Source: Branchiostoma belcheri | Lineage: Eukaryota; Chordata; Leptocardii; Amphioxiformes; Branchiostomatidae | Reading direction: 5' to 3' | NCBI RefSeq assembly: GCF_001625305.1 | Contig: NW_017804176.1 | Coordinates: 1,711,283 to 1,775,282 of the forward strand | Length of the DNA stretch: 64,000 nt | Part shown: piece by piece, positions 1 to 10,902 of the stretch | Position numbering within the stretch: position 1 is the stretch's first letter | How the letters are laid out: each line of letters opens with the position of its first letter | Notes under the pieces: model-generated | Seen by the model: the letters and a program-made list of their open reading frames with translations, nothing else | Told to the model about the DNA's origin: nothing | The model's database searches: none | Made by a program: the position numbers and the translations under genes

Positions 1-431
1 GTCCCAATAGTCCATTATGCTATGACAGGTCATACATGTGTAGGACAGATAGACAGAAGATTGAATGTAGACCATCTGCTGCCATTAACTCTGTAATGGT
101 ACGGATTTGGGGATTTTTCCTCATTCCTGTGTCACATACAAGTTATGTGCATGTTTTACCCTTTGACAAGATCAAGAAATCCATCATGTTAAACATGAGG
201 TAGAGCCATACATCTGGTTCTGGATTGACAACTGAGCAATAGTGCCCCCTTGCAGAAATAAAGCAAACTGCACTTTGTGAAGCTGAGTATGGTCAATGTT
301 TGTGAGAAAAATAAGTAAGATTTGTAGAAAACCACAGTTTGTATAGAGAGCACTTGAAAATAATAGTGGTACAGAATCTATTGCTGTTGAATGACTTCTA
401 ATAGAAGAATCTGTGTCTATTGTTATTTCAG
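1..431 (+). other. Intron of the fibrinogen-domain gene (partial)
   Basis: No coding signal is visible. The stretch ends in a pyrimidine-rich tract and an AG at 430-431 directly before the FReD exon, so I read it as the 3' part of an intron whose upstream exons lie outside the window. Confidence 0.6.
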
Positions 432-1099
432 GCCCTGAGGTTCCTCGGGACTGCGCGAGTCTGTACCGTTTGGGTCACAACACGAGCACGGTGTACAGCG
501 TAACTCCGCAAACCTCCCCACAAGCTGTCCCCGTCTACTGCGATATGAACACCTCTGGCGGCGGCTGGACTGTGATCCAACGCCGCGTCAACGGTTCCAC
601 TGACTTTCAGCGCACGGCCAACGAATACAAAGTCGGGTTTGGCGAAGTCGACACCGAGCATTGGCTCGGCAATGCCATCATCCACCTACTAACCAATCAG
701 GGAGCGTACAAACTGAGAATCGATATGGAGGATTGGGAGGGCGAAAGGCGCTACGCGGAATACGGACAGTTTCGCGTCAACAGCGAGAACGACAACTTCC
801 GCCTTCTTGTGAACGGTTACTCCGGAACGGCGGGCGACGCCTTCTCGTGGTATCACAACTACCAGGCGTTCAGCGTACCGGCACCGGGAAATACCTGCGC
901 CATTTTGTCCAAGGGTGGGTGGTGGTATAACTCCTGCTTCTACGCCAACCTAAATGGCAAGTACTACCGTGGTGGGGAGTACGGAAATTCTGGCTCCAGT
1001 ATTCCGGACGGAATAGTCTGGAATCACGAGGACTGGAGAAATACAGACTATTACTCCCTCAAGTTTGTTGAGATGAAAATCAGACCAGCCAACTTTTAA
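432..1099 (+). CDS. Fibrinogen-related (FReD) lectin-like protein, last exon
   Basis: The last exon encodes an almost complete fibrinogen C-terminal globular domain of about 222 residues, ending at TAA 1097-1099. Visible family landmarks are PRDCASLY at the start, VYCDMNTSGGGWTVIQRR, DFQRTANEYKVGFG, ELRID-like KLRIDMEDWEG, FRLLVNGYSGTAGD, GGWWYNSC and NLNGKYYRGG. Four cysteines are placed for the two usual disulfides. The domain is known from ficolins, tenascins, angiopoietins and invertebrate FREPs, where it binds carbohydrate or acetyl groups outside the cell. The exon starts after AG 430-431 and its first codon is split, so upstream exons (signal peptide, perhaps collagen or coiled coil) are missing. 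The loop that normally carries the Asp-rich calcium site (FST-D-x-DND type) reads AFSVPAPGNTC and lacks those aspartates. Which subfamily it belongs to cannot be told from this exon alone. Confidence 0.93.
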
Positions 1100-1359
1100 T
1101 CCAAGAATAGTAACAAAACAGAAGTGCAACAAGTACTGTCCTTATATAAAGTATCAAAAGATGTACATTATATATGTTATATATAAGTTAAAGTAACACA
1201 AGAATGCACTCAAAAGACTTCAACTGTTTGCTTGCAATAATGTGTATTTAAGAACCATGAATGATGAGAAAATCTTAATATTTCTTCCTGTACATAATAC
1301 ATACATACATGTAGAGATAGAGGCTTCAATATTTAACTTCTCAGCTCTATAGACTTGTG

Positions 1360-1365
1360 AATAAA
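1360..1365 (+). promoter_or_regulatory. Poly(A) signal of FReD gene
   Basis: AATAAA lies about 260 bp after the FReD stop codon and is the first canonical hexamer downstream. It is the likely cleavage signal for this transcript. Confidence 0.5.
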
Positions 1366-1454
1366 GATTATCTTCAAACCATCAACCTGGATTTGACTAA
1401 AATGCATTTGATTTTTCTATTCATGTCATTTTGCTCAGACACGTGAAAGTACAC

Positions 1455-1557
1455 GTGCAGTGGTCGAAATACTTTTTTTCCAGTGGTCTGCAATATTGCA
1501 GAAGAGTCAAAATTTTGTTCTGCAATCTGAAAATGCTTTCTGCAAATACACAAGCCT
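1455..1557 (+). repeat. Dispersed repeat copy 1 (CTGCAATATTGCA family)
   Basis: This segment has the ordered blocks AGTGGTCGAAATAC, CTGCAATATTGCAGAA, GTCAAAATTTT, TCTGCAATCTG and CTTTCTGCAAATACACA. The same blocks in the same order recur on the - strand at about 59940-60045 and, more diverged, on the - strand at about 2090-2220. It is non-coding. The family is not one I can name. Confidence 0.6.
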
Positions 1558-2089
1558 CCATACTACAACCTTCTCAAACCATTAATGTCTTTTTTACATC
1601 ATATATAGCTTTGTAGATCTGTAGCATTAATGGAATTCTTTTATTTTTAATCTATCACTCTTTTAATTTCAGACTTTATAGATCCTTCTCCATAGAAAAT
1701 TTATCATTTACTGGTATCTCCATGGGTCTTTCACCGCTGTCTCCTACTACAAGCTACTACAACTATAAAGTCATACCTTACCTGTAAATGTACTAGTAAT
1801 CACACCCACATATCATCCTTCCACACAACATACTAATAAAAGACAAAAAAAAAAAACTTAACTTTTAAGCAACTCGATATGATTTTGGTGCTACCTGAAA
1901 CGGTCAGACTACTACCTTTTGTCAGTGACACTAAGAGAATTGCAGGTTTATAAGCACAAACTATTGATTCATATGCAAATTAGTGAAGACAATTTTTTGT
2001 AAGTCCAAAGGGAAACAAAAGATAGACAAGTCAAGACAAGGATGATGCAAATTAATGAAGAAGGCCAGAGAGTTCTAGTTTGCTAAATT

Positions 2090-2220
2090 GAAAACTATTG
2101 AATCTGGAGCCTATTTTTCCTTCTGCAAAATTGCAGATTGTATGAATTTTTCTTCTGCAATCTTGAAAACCTATCTGCAGATTGCAGACTGCAGACAGGT
2201 ATTTCGAACACTGACGTGTG
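2090..2220 (-). repeat. Dispersed repeat copy 2 (diverged)
   Basis: Read on the - strand it has TTCGAAATAC followed by several CTGCAATxTTGCAGAA-like blocks, matching the repeat at 1455-1557 but with internal reshuffling of the CTGCAAT unit. Confidence 0.45.
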
Positions 2221-2944
2221 TACATGTAGGTGTAGGAAGGACAGGCAGGCAATAGTACTTATGACATGAATATGCAGGATGAAAATCATGATTCATTACT
2301 AATTGCTACATTGCAATTAAAAGTCTTTTACACCAGTAATAAATATATCTACATTTTGCATATACATGTACAGTGTACTCAGTGAAATTGGGTGGTGTAA
2401 TTGTGACAAAAGTCAACTGGCTAGTTTAGCAAATGGAGTGTGCACGTGTTTGGGGTGTGTGTGTGGTCAGGGTTGTAGGAAGGATTCAATTTGAGTGTAG
2501 TGGTACTGGCCGCGTGGCCATGGCAGGGGAGCTAAGCGACCGAGAACAGGATATTGCGGAAGGGGGATACGCCCCATTGCGCAGTGCGGAGCTTTTGAAA
2601 ATTTGACCTAAAAAATGGCCAAAAAAACAAACAATGGTGGTACACAGTATGATAACCATAAAATTTCGTTTCTTAACCTTTTCACTGACAGAGGTAGTCA
2701 TTTAGCACCTAATATAATCTGTACATATCAACAAATATGGCAACAAGAAGGAGGTTAATGATAAGTACTTACAAGTTAAAAACACTCATTTTTCCAATGG
2801 GTACTCCCAAGACTGACACATGTTATCAAGGCCTTTTCAATAATGTATACTGCACAGTGTATGCTGCACTCTAGTAGATCTCTTGAAAATTACTTTTCAA
2901 TGTGGCAGTCTTAGGATACCTGGTGGAATTACGACAGTTTATTA

Positions 2945-3060
2945 CCTACAACAAAAACAAGAAGCCATAGGCGACAATTCTCCGTGAAGTATTATATATT
3001 GCAACAAAAAGAAGTAGCCATTGGCGACAATTCTCTGTGAAGTGTGATAAATCGAACAAA
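2945..3060 (+). repeat. Two-copy tandem repeat
   Basis: Two imperfect copies of about 55-60 bp share AACAAAAA, GAAG, AGCCAT, GGCGACAATTCTC and GTGAAGT. They are immediately followed by a CpG-richer segment. Confidence 0.6.
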
Positions 3061-4580
3061 GAAAAATTGTTTAAACGCGCGTCGGCTCAGTCATCTTAAG
3101 TCGCAACAACCAATCAGAGATGCGAAATGCCGACACGTGACGCGGGATTTTCATACAGTCTAAACAACGGGGAAGGGCGCGCGATGCCCGAAATATTTTT
3201 GCGTCAATATTCAGCGCCGTGTTTCAAGAGATTAATACCGGGAAACAAATTCTTTTCTTGTTTTGAACGCATAAACATGCATTTACGCTAATCTAGTATG
3301 ATTCAGGGTTACTTTTTTTACCTGCCATGGCCAGATTATCTAAAGATGTGTGTATTGTGTGTACAATCTACAGAAAGAGAAATGTACATCAGGTCCGATC
3401 ATCCGATTTTCACGTTTCGGTTTTTTGGACTCGGTTCATGAACGTATTTTGGTTTGGCTCCTGGAATGTGCGAACAAAATGACTCCCGGGACTGTCTACA
3501 GGGAACACTCGCACATTCGCGGTGTATCAGGACGGCGCGACTGGTCGGCATTAGCGCAGTCCCTGCAATTAGTAACAGTTGCACATCAATCCGGCCGAAA
3601 GCATGATTGTGTAACACAGGCTACTTCTTCATATACCGGCTCATACTACACGACGCCTTTACAACTAGCAAATCATAAAATTACCCGATCTACTAGTACT
3701 GTATGTGCGGTTTACCAGCCCCAGACCACATCCGACCACGAGGCAGAACACATTGATGGGTTGCTCAAAAATATTGTCCATGTTTACAAAGAGCTGCTCC
3801 ACTAACACTATGGAGCGGCCCAACCCAAAAATATTGGCCATTGGCTAGGACGACCGGCCAGTTGCTACGTGACTAAATACACGCCGCCACTAGGTCGCGA
3901 TCGCCACACCCGACCAGTTTGAAATCGATAGGATTACGTTATCGGTATTAACATTTCCTAATGTTGACCTCTGACCACCCCACATTTCCGTCGTCCCCAT
4001 CAGCCCCGCCGCGACTTACTACCGGTGACATAAACGGACGACAACATTTCAACGACATGGGGATGTTTCGAAAATAACCATTTACTCCAATATCAAAACA
4101 GCTACGGTAAAAATAAAAAGACGTGCATCATCCCGGACATAATGCCACACCACATGCGAAATTACACAAAAATGCGACGTACGGAAGAATGCGTTTTGGC
4201 TGCGAACATCTTCCAAAAAACTTGGCATCTCTTAACCATGGGCAAAAACATCTGGAACCACTTATCAAAACCACCCCGTATCTGCATGAAGTTCCACCCC
4301 CCCCACTGCTATTCCAAACAACGCGTTTTTCTGGACCATTCCAATTCGCCTCGTAATTGTAGGGGTGCGTCTGCAATATTACATTGACCGCGAAAGCAGC
4401 AACGGCAAAAATACACATTCGTGCATCAACACGGGCATGCCCGCAGACGGCGTATAAAATTGCGTGCCGATTACACAAAGAGAACCCAGTGTTTTGACTG
4501 CGAACACGAAAAATCAGCCGATCACAACACTCCGTCCGGAGGTCCTGACCTCCTTCACGGAGTAACAAAAGATGTTTGTA
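3061..4580. other. CpG-richer non-coding stretch
   Basis: Base composition shifts to GC- and CpG-rich compared with the flanks. It has a CCAAT-type box (AACCAATCAG near 3108) and a CACGTGACGCGGG block near 3135. The open frames here (151 residues at 3350-3805 +, 146 residues at 4128-4568 -) have no recognisable domain and look like chance ORFs. Weakly similar direct repeats are visible around 4118-4215 and 4420-4510. I assign no gene. Confidence 0.4.
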
Positions 4581-4585
4581 CTTAC

Positions 4586-4705
4586 CGCTTTAGTTTCGTA
4601 CAAGACGATCCTCTGTACTGAGGATATAAGAGGAACCGGCCGCATGGTGGGATGTCCAAGTTTTCCCTTTGCCGAGCGAACTTGTTCCTTCTCTGTGTCT
4701 AACAT
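4586..4705 (-). CDS. FIG4: First coding exon resembling FIG4 (Sac3) N-terminus
   Basis: The - strand frame ends in PLISSVQRIVLYETKA followed directly by a strong donor (GTAAGT, next to 4586). Human FIG4, as I recall it, begins with PIISSVQKLVLYETRA at residues 7-22 and has its first intron right after that segment, so sequence and phase (0) both agree. FIG4 is the PI(3,5)P2 5-phosphatase of the PIKFYVE-VAC14 endolysosomal complex. Two starts are possible: ATG at 4705 (40 residues in the exon) or ATG at 4645 (20 residues, closer to the human length). An AG acceptor near 4752 suggests the exon carries 5'UTR. No later FIG4 exon is visible between here and position 1, and a + strand FReD exon lies in that interval. 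The rest of the gene is therefore outside the window or missing. Confidence 0.65.
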
Positions 4706-4751
4706 GGTACGGTGGTCGTCTTCAGAACATCATGTAACTCCAAACTTTCTC

Positions 4752-6700
4752 CTGCAAAATTCATAAAGCCTTAAGGTTGATCATATCATGGTTTATAAAT
4801 ATATGTGCAATGCTTAGAATTGTTAACCTGCATATGCAGGGAGTATTTTGAGCCCTAAATGTTATAAATTTATCTCATTTTTTGTTGTCTGACATCATAC
4901 ATCATAACCAGTCTATCATGAGATTGGCCAGGTTTCCATGGGTCTAGGAGATTAATTCGGCTTCCAGAAAATCAACACACCTGGGGAGTTTGTCTGGGAT
5001 TAGATGTCATTAGTTATACTAAATCAGAGTGGGCAATATTCCCCAGAGTATGTTATACAAGAGAGCATAATTTGTCATACCAGAGTGCATGTTACCTTTT
5101 ATTTCTATGGCAAGGCCAATGCTTCATCACTTAAAATCTTACTCTGTAAAATGGACTCTAAAGTCTAAGCTCTACACCCAAATTTAAAAAAAGTGGTGAT
5201 AACCATTTTTTTTTCAACTGGTAGCTTATAGATCACTGTTCTATATTCATATGTTGGAAGAAAATATGATATCTGCAGATAGCATATTGGAAACTTTCTG
5301 AACTTAGTACATGTTCCAGCAAAATCAATCCTTTTTTACATGCATGATTATATTAAATACAATACAGAGCAAAGAAGTAGCACCATATCTTGGCTTGGCT
5401 TCATTGTAATTGTGACACGATATGGGTACAAAATTAATATCCGAAGTGGAAGCTACAGGATTACTTTTGACAGGCCACAGCTGGTAGTCAGATCTTGCTA
5501 AGCCGTACACTGAGCTGTTGCACTGTGCACTGTGACTAGACAATTTATCATTTCAAAGGTGACTGAGCCTTTGCTATGAGACAAGGGAAATCCTATCTTT
5601 TGCTTAAGTACATCATCATCCCTGTCATACAGTATATCTTACTAAGTTCTTAGTTATCAAACATTTCATTTTGTAGAAAACGTCAGATGTATAAATCCCC
5701 CATCATCCTCATATTGCATATTGAAGTGCTGCAGTGTTATTTTTACAGTTTTTGAGATTAATAAATGCAATTGGAACAGGTCCCAAAATGTATGACTGTG
5801 TCAAGGATGTTTGAAAAAGAAACTAATGATGCTGTTGTATTTTAATATTCATATGATCTATTTTTACTTTTTTTCCGGGGGGTGTCTAGTTGTTCATGTA
5901 TACATGTATTTGGAATTTCTCAGATTAGTTGCACCCTAGGCAACCTGGTTTTACGTCTAGGTTGTCCTAGAGCTAAGTTACCCTTGATTTCTACCTCCAT
6001 AATTATACAGAGCTATTTTGCTGCTTTTGCCAACCAAGAAAAAACCTTATCATAATATTAGATAGATCTCACAACCCTGAAATGACGGCATTCGGTCTGC
6101 TTCAGACAAGGTTGGGTTGCCCAAGCAACCTTTGGCTACAAACAGGTTGCCTTAAACAGAAATCTTGCATTCTTAAGGTATGGGCACTCCGCAGCATATA
6201 TCATAAACCTTGAGCGGCAGAATTTCTACCTGCCCGGCCCAGCCCACACCCATTCACCGCCCCTCCCCTTGTGTTTCCCGCAATCCTGTCGTTCTACAAC
6301 TCTATAGACTTATTAAATAAGCCTTAAATTGTCTAATTCAGGTTGAAAATACCGTTTTCATGCACAGTAGTTTTAGTATATGCGTAAGAAAGGGCCAGGA
6401 AACTGACTAACTCACCAAAAACACGCGATGGCGGCCATTTTGGTTTCACGAGACCTTTTTGGAATGATCCATTCTTTAGAATAGGGGGTGCACACTATAC
6501 ACACAAAGGTACAACTTGGTTAATCCTCTAATTTGTATTAGTAGAATTAGAAAGGTAAAGTATTGGAGTTAATACAGTTCTTATTTGATGCTTTTGCTGT
6601 CTCTAATCAAATTTTACCTGCTTCCCTATTAGTGAATGGCATGACCTAATCAGGAGAGCGTCATCTAGAGTTGGATTTAGAACTGCAGCGTGAATATTTT
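4752..6700. other. Intergenic, no gene recognised
   Basis: AT-rich and without sustained coding signal. A YY1-like ATGGCGGCCATTTT core sits at 6428-6441 next to CpG-containing sequence. On the - strand this reads as a minimal ATG exon with a GTGAGT donor, but no partner exon was found. Confidence 0.4.
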
Positions 6701-6713
6701 CTCTCTCTCTCTC

Positions 6714-6733
6714 NNNNNNNNNNNNNNNNNNNN
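6714..6733. other. Assembly gap (20 N)
   Basis: Twenty N between a CT microsatellite (6699-6713) and a TA microsatellite, so the gap is probably caused by low-complexity sequence. Confidence 0.98.
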
Positions 6734-6741
6734 CTACTCTA

Positions 6742-6744
<3 letters not shown>

Positions 6745-6790
<46 letters not shown>
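6745..6790. repeat. (TA)n microsatellite
   Basis: About 23 uninterrupted TA units. The open frame across it is a low-complexity artefact. Confidence 0.97.
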
Positions 6791-6795
<5 letters not shown>

Positions 6796-7096
6796 AATCA
6801 TACAATATAATAGAATATCAAATATTAGACGCACTTCAATTGAGATGAAGAATATATCTGAAAGTTTATTGACTATGTTGGTCCTTTTATCAATTTCAAA
6901 TACTCCCCACTTACAGATCATATACTAGCTCATTCAGACTACAATCCAACGCTGACAGAAATCAGAAATGACCAAAATGAACAGACACGATCCATATTCC
7001 ATCTCTCTCTCTCTCTTATGTATTTTGTACCGCGTACCATGTATTCATTTTTTAATAAACAAAATTGGTAACAGAACTGTATGAACATTGTATACA

Positions 7097-7102
7097 TTTA
7101 TT
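7097..7102 (-). promoter_or_regulatory. Possible poly(A) signal of copy A
   Basis: AATAAA on the - strand about 375 bp beyond the copy A stop codon. Confidence 0.35.
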
Positions 7103-7476
7103 CATAGCATACGTATTTTTAGCAAACAACAGTTAAACTGAATAGTCTGTGTGCTGTGCACGTGTCCATGCATCACTTGGCTACTTCCTTTTCCTTTTTG
7201 CATAATTTAATAGGTTGAACTCAAAAGTGCAGTTTTGCATTCTGACGATAGTTCTAATATAAACCAATGAAACTAGATAAAATGGAGACTTGTAAACCTT
7301 AACGTAAATTCAGGTAAAACTTCCATACGGTATTCAGGTAAACAGATAAAACTAAAAGATTGGCTTTACGATACATTGCCCTTAACATTGCATGTCATTT
7401 TTCATTCGCCTTCTCCTTCGGTATTAAATATTTTCGCATGCAATCACGATCAAACACATTTCAACTGACAGTCACT

Positions 7477-9649
7477 TCAGAAGTTGCCTCTTACTTGATC
7501 AACGGTATTCGCGACTTGCTGATTCTCCACTGGGCGGCTCGAAATCTCTGATGTCGTGTCTATGTTATAAAGTGAGGTATTAGCTCTAACGTTTAGTGTT
7601 GTGGGCAGGCGAACTTCAGTTGAAGCGGCAGCATAGAAAGTCAAAGATTCCTCATCATCCTCAGGATGAGAGTTCTCGGTTGGCGGGGCCTGCCCGGGTA
7701 CCGGTGCAGTCCCGACGGTCTCGTCTCTCACGCCGTCATCAGGTTCAAACACGTCGTCGCTTTCTTCACTAGCATCGTCGTCTGATATTTCGCAGTAGTC
7801 GTGTCTCTGCGGGACGTACACATCTTCCTCGTCGATTTGGTTGTATGTGTTTGAGAATGACTCGTGGGCAGTGTTCTCGTCTAGATCTGTTCGGCAGCTG
7901 TCACGCGCACCCTCTGTCTGTGGCGTTTCTTGTGAATGACTGCGGTACATTGGGTTCATCTGTAGCTGCCTCAGAATAGCATCCCTTGGAATAGAAATGT
8001 CTCCCGTGTTATTGTCTGGCCTTCGGGCGTCACTATTTCTGTCTGCCTGCTGCGTTCCTTGTGAATGACTGCGGTACATTGGATTCCTCTGTAGCTGCCC
8101 CAGGATAGCATCTCTTGGAATAGAAATGTCTCCCGTGCTATTTTCTGGCCCTCGGGCATCACTAGTGTATGTCTCTGGTGTTTCTTGTGTATCATTGTGG
8201 TACATTGGGTTCCTCTGTAACTGCCTCAGTATAGCATGCCTTGGAACAGAAGTGTCTCCCGTGCTATTTTCTGGCCACCGGGTGTCACTACATGTATTTC
8301 TGCTAACCTCGTCGACCCTAATTCCTGTAGATAAACCTGTTGTCTCATAGGACTCAAGGCCTGTGCCACTGGATCCCCTGTTGTCATGATTAGGACCATT
8401 GCTACTTTCCCTACATTTCCTACGGTAGTAACGCGTAGCATAAACACAGGAAACGATAAGAACAATTGCAACCACGGGGCTTACAATCAGAGCAATCCAC
8501 GTATTCATAGCGTTATTGGTTGCCCCAGCAGTATTATTTTCACATTGAGTAATATTTGTTGTCTTTGTTTGGTTGCACATGTTGTCAGTAGTTGGAGGAG
8601 CATAAGACCCAGTTTGTTTGTCAGTACCAAGGACAGACACTGGAGTTATTCCTGCCATGTTGTTACGTGTTTCCCCCGTTGTGGAAACGTTAAAGAACGA
8701 CGTATGCTTCTCGCCATGAATGAGAGTAAAACAGGGAACCCTTATTGACCTAGAATCGCTCCTAGTCGTTTCTTGTTTTAGGTTGCTTGCTACCATGCTA
8801 AAGCCCTCTCCTCTCGAGTCACCCAGTTTGTCTCGTGTCTCTACGTAAGAAAACTGTAAACTTGAGGGACCTCTCAACGCCAGACCTATACCCCCTGACC
8901 CTGTCCCTCTCCACGCGTTCAAACACTGACTCGATAAAACCTGGTTTCTATCTGGCTTCCCATTCTTTGCTACAATGACAAAAGGGGGATAAGACGTAAT
9001 ATGACCCGAACGCAATTCCTTTGGGAGTGGATTACACGGGAACCGATTTGTGGGGATGTTTTTCTTACTTCCCGACGTATTAAACCAGTCAATAGTGAAA
9101 TTGTTGTCATTGGTGTCATAATTGATGTGTAATGCTAAGCCAATAGCCTTGAATCGTATCCACTGCTGTGTCTTTGCATGGTCACAGTTATCCATCACAA
9201 CCTCCCATGGTATATCATGCAAAGTATCTGCTCTGGAGTCTACAAGCTTCTTTCCACTAAATTTGACCCTGATAATGCTTTTCAGCGTTAAGAGAAGTAG
9301 GGTCGATAACAGCTAGTTTTTGCGACGACAAAATTCCAAATTGAAAACCTCTCATAGCGAGGGATTTCCAACCTTGTAGGCAACTTTCTAATGACCTATT
9401 TACACTTTCAGGGGGATGCGTGTAACTTTTGCTACATGAAATGCACTCGGACCTCCCTGCATATTGGTTCACAGAATGCCGATGAGGGTTCAAGTAATCA
9501 CCCTGCATTTTGCTGATGGGCAGGCAGCTAGTGAACGTTTTCTTTTGACATGTCGGAAAGCAGGTTTGATTTGTGAAGGGTTTGGATGATACTGACAAAG
9601 CCACCAAAAGGATCAACATGACAAACCTGGACTGAAATCTCGTTTCCAT
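7477..9649 (-). pseudogene. LRR phosphotyrosine-tail receptor, copy A (LRR block deleted)
   Basis: The N-terminal part (9649-9257) starts METRFQS, has a hydrophobic signal peptide, then NQTCFPTCQKKTFTSC and further cysteines, up to VIDPTSL. In copies B-D the LRRs follow here. In A, about 143 codons are missing and the text resumes, one frame off, at LTLKSIIRVKF and then KKLVDSRADTLHDIPW. The junction is near 9286-9295. After it, one open frame of 581 codons (9222-7477) holds the conserved ectodomain (QQWIRFKAIGLALHI, SYPPFVIVA, QCLNAWRG, SLQFSYVETRDK), a transmembrane helix (WIALIVSPVVAIVLIVSCVY) and a long tail. The tail has three NPMY repeats, YNQI and YCEI motifs, TFYAAAS and SLYN. The frameshift at the deletion would end translation early. 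The long intact downstream frame suggests a recent loss or continued use from an internal start. Confidence 0.85.
7931..8311 (-). repeat. Three in-frame ~126-bp coding repeats (NPMY modules) in copy A
   Basis: Three tandem units (about 8186-8311, 8060-8185, 7931-8059; 126, 126 and 129 bp) keep the reading frame. Each encodes PxNxTGD-S-PR-AIL-QLQ-NPMY followed by a short polar spacer. B, C and D have a single equivalent ending NSMY, so A has expanded it. Confidence 0.9.
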
Positions 9650-10520
9650 TTTGAAGGTAAACCTTGTGCTCACTGAAAACGTATCAGTGCCTCTCTATCA
9701 CCTGAAACTTCTGCCTTAAAATTCGTCTGATGTCTCTCTACGCTCTGTCTCTCTAGATTTTTAGATATTACAGATAGTTTCACTTGCGTTGCAATTTGTC
9801 AAAGACAGTACTAGTATTCTATAGTCTAAGAATAATTTGCTACAGTTGCACCTCCCTTGTCAGAGAAACGCCTGGTCCGGTGACTTGCTAACGTGATCGA
9901 AAATGGCACCAGCTGCAAAGTCGTTTTCTCCTGACGTGGAAGTGTTGTAGGACTGTCGGATGTCGTCGGCCTTTGTCTTACCAGGTTGTCGCAGGGTCGG
10001 TGCGGAGAGGCTGCGATCACTGCTGAGTCACCGATAAGTTGGCGCGGGCCACAAACGACAGCAATGAGACCATTACTGACATATGCTCTAATTTGCAAAT
10101 TTTACCTGCCACTGTTTTTCAGATGATAAAATCATGAAAAAGCTGTATCCATTGCAAGAATAGGACCTCAACCCATATCAGAGAAGCACACGCGAACAAC
10201 TCACAACTTATCTTCAAATCATGAAATTTATAGGGAGAGACCTATAGACTAATTTTTTTGCTCACATTATGCTACATTATTAGAGTCATGGTTGATTAAG
10301 TCAGGGAGGTACCGGTGTTTTCAAATTGGTTTTTTAAATTTTGAATGTAACATTGTGTGAAAATTACATCAATAGTCATGTGTGATTGGTCTTGTCTGTT
10401 GCCATAACAACATAGTGGATGGAACACGCGTTTGTTTGAACCATTCTTTCATTTCTCAAATCGGCCTGCAGGCCACTTTTCATTGAGGTTATGAGGGAAG
10501 AGTAACCGTCAGGCAAAATA

Positions 10521-10811
10521 CAGATACATTTCACACCATTTAAATTCCTAATAAATCTATACACATATTATAATTATACTTGGAAGGCGGCTGGAAAGAG
10601 TAGAAATCGACCAAACAGAGAGATAATATGCCAGGGGCGTTGGTCCGGTAGAGAGAACTGTTTACTTTGCTGCGCCCACAGCATGTTATCTCACTATTTG
10701 GCCGATTTCTACTCTTTCCAGTCGCCTTCCGAAGCCTGGTAGAGGCTACCATAAATGCGCAAAATATGTCTATAGATTTATTAGGAATTTAAATGATGTA
10801 AAATGTATCTG
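10521..10811. mobile_element. Long palindromic (foldback) element
   Basis: The outer arms CAGATACATTT...TTTAAATTCC...AATAAATCTATA (from 10521) recur inverted at 10780-10811. The inner arms GGAAGGCGGCTGGAAAGAG (about 10580) and CTCTTTCCAGTCGCCTTCC (about 10712-10730) also pair. The loop is about 45 bp and includes a run near 10630-10680. It fits a non-autonomous foldback or MITE-type element. No clear target-site duplication was seen. Confidence 0.75.
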
Positions 10812-10902
10812 GTACACTGCTGTTTATTTATGACACATTCCTGATGTTATATAACAACACAGTGAATACTGGACGAATGTATCAAGTATCATTTACTCAA
10901 CG

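Noticed and set aside
2520-2606. Short frame MAGELSDREQDIAEGG on the + strand
   Set aside because: Looks protein-like but is only 28 codons, with no supporting donor or neighbour exon.
3350-3805. 151-residue open frame on the + strand
   Set aside because: No domain, odd composition, no splice context; lies in a CpG-richer stretch where chance ORFs are longer.
4128-4568. 146-residue open frame on the - strand next to the FIG4-like exon
   Set aside because: It overlaps the putative intron after a strong donor, and its Cys-rich translation does not resemble FIG4 or any family I know.
6739-6921. 60-residue frame with an Ile/Tyr run
   Set aside because: It reads through a TA microsatellite beside an assembly gap.
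9257-9673. Copy A N-terminal frame as a separate small secreted protein gene
   Set aside because: It aligns with the first ~105 residues of copies B-D and continues, out of frame, into the copy A receptor, so it is part of one damaged gene.
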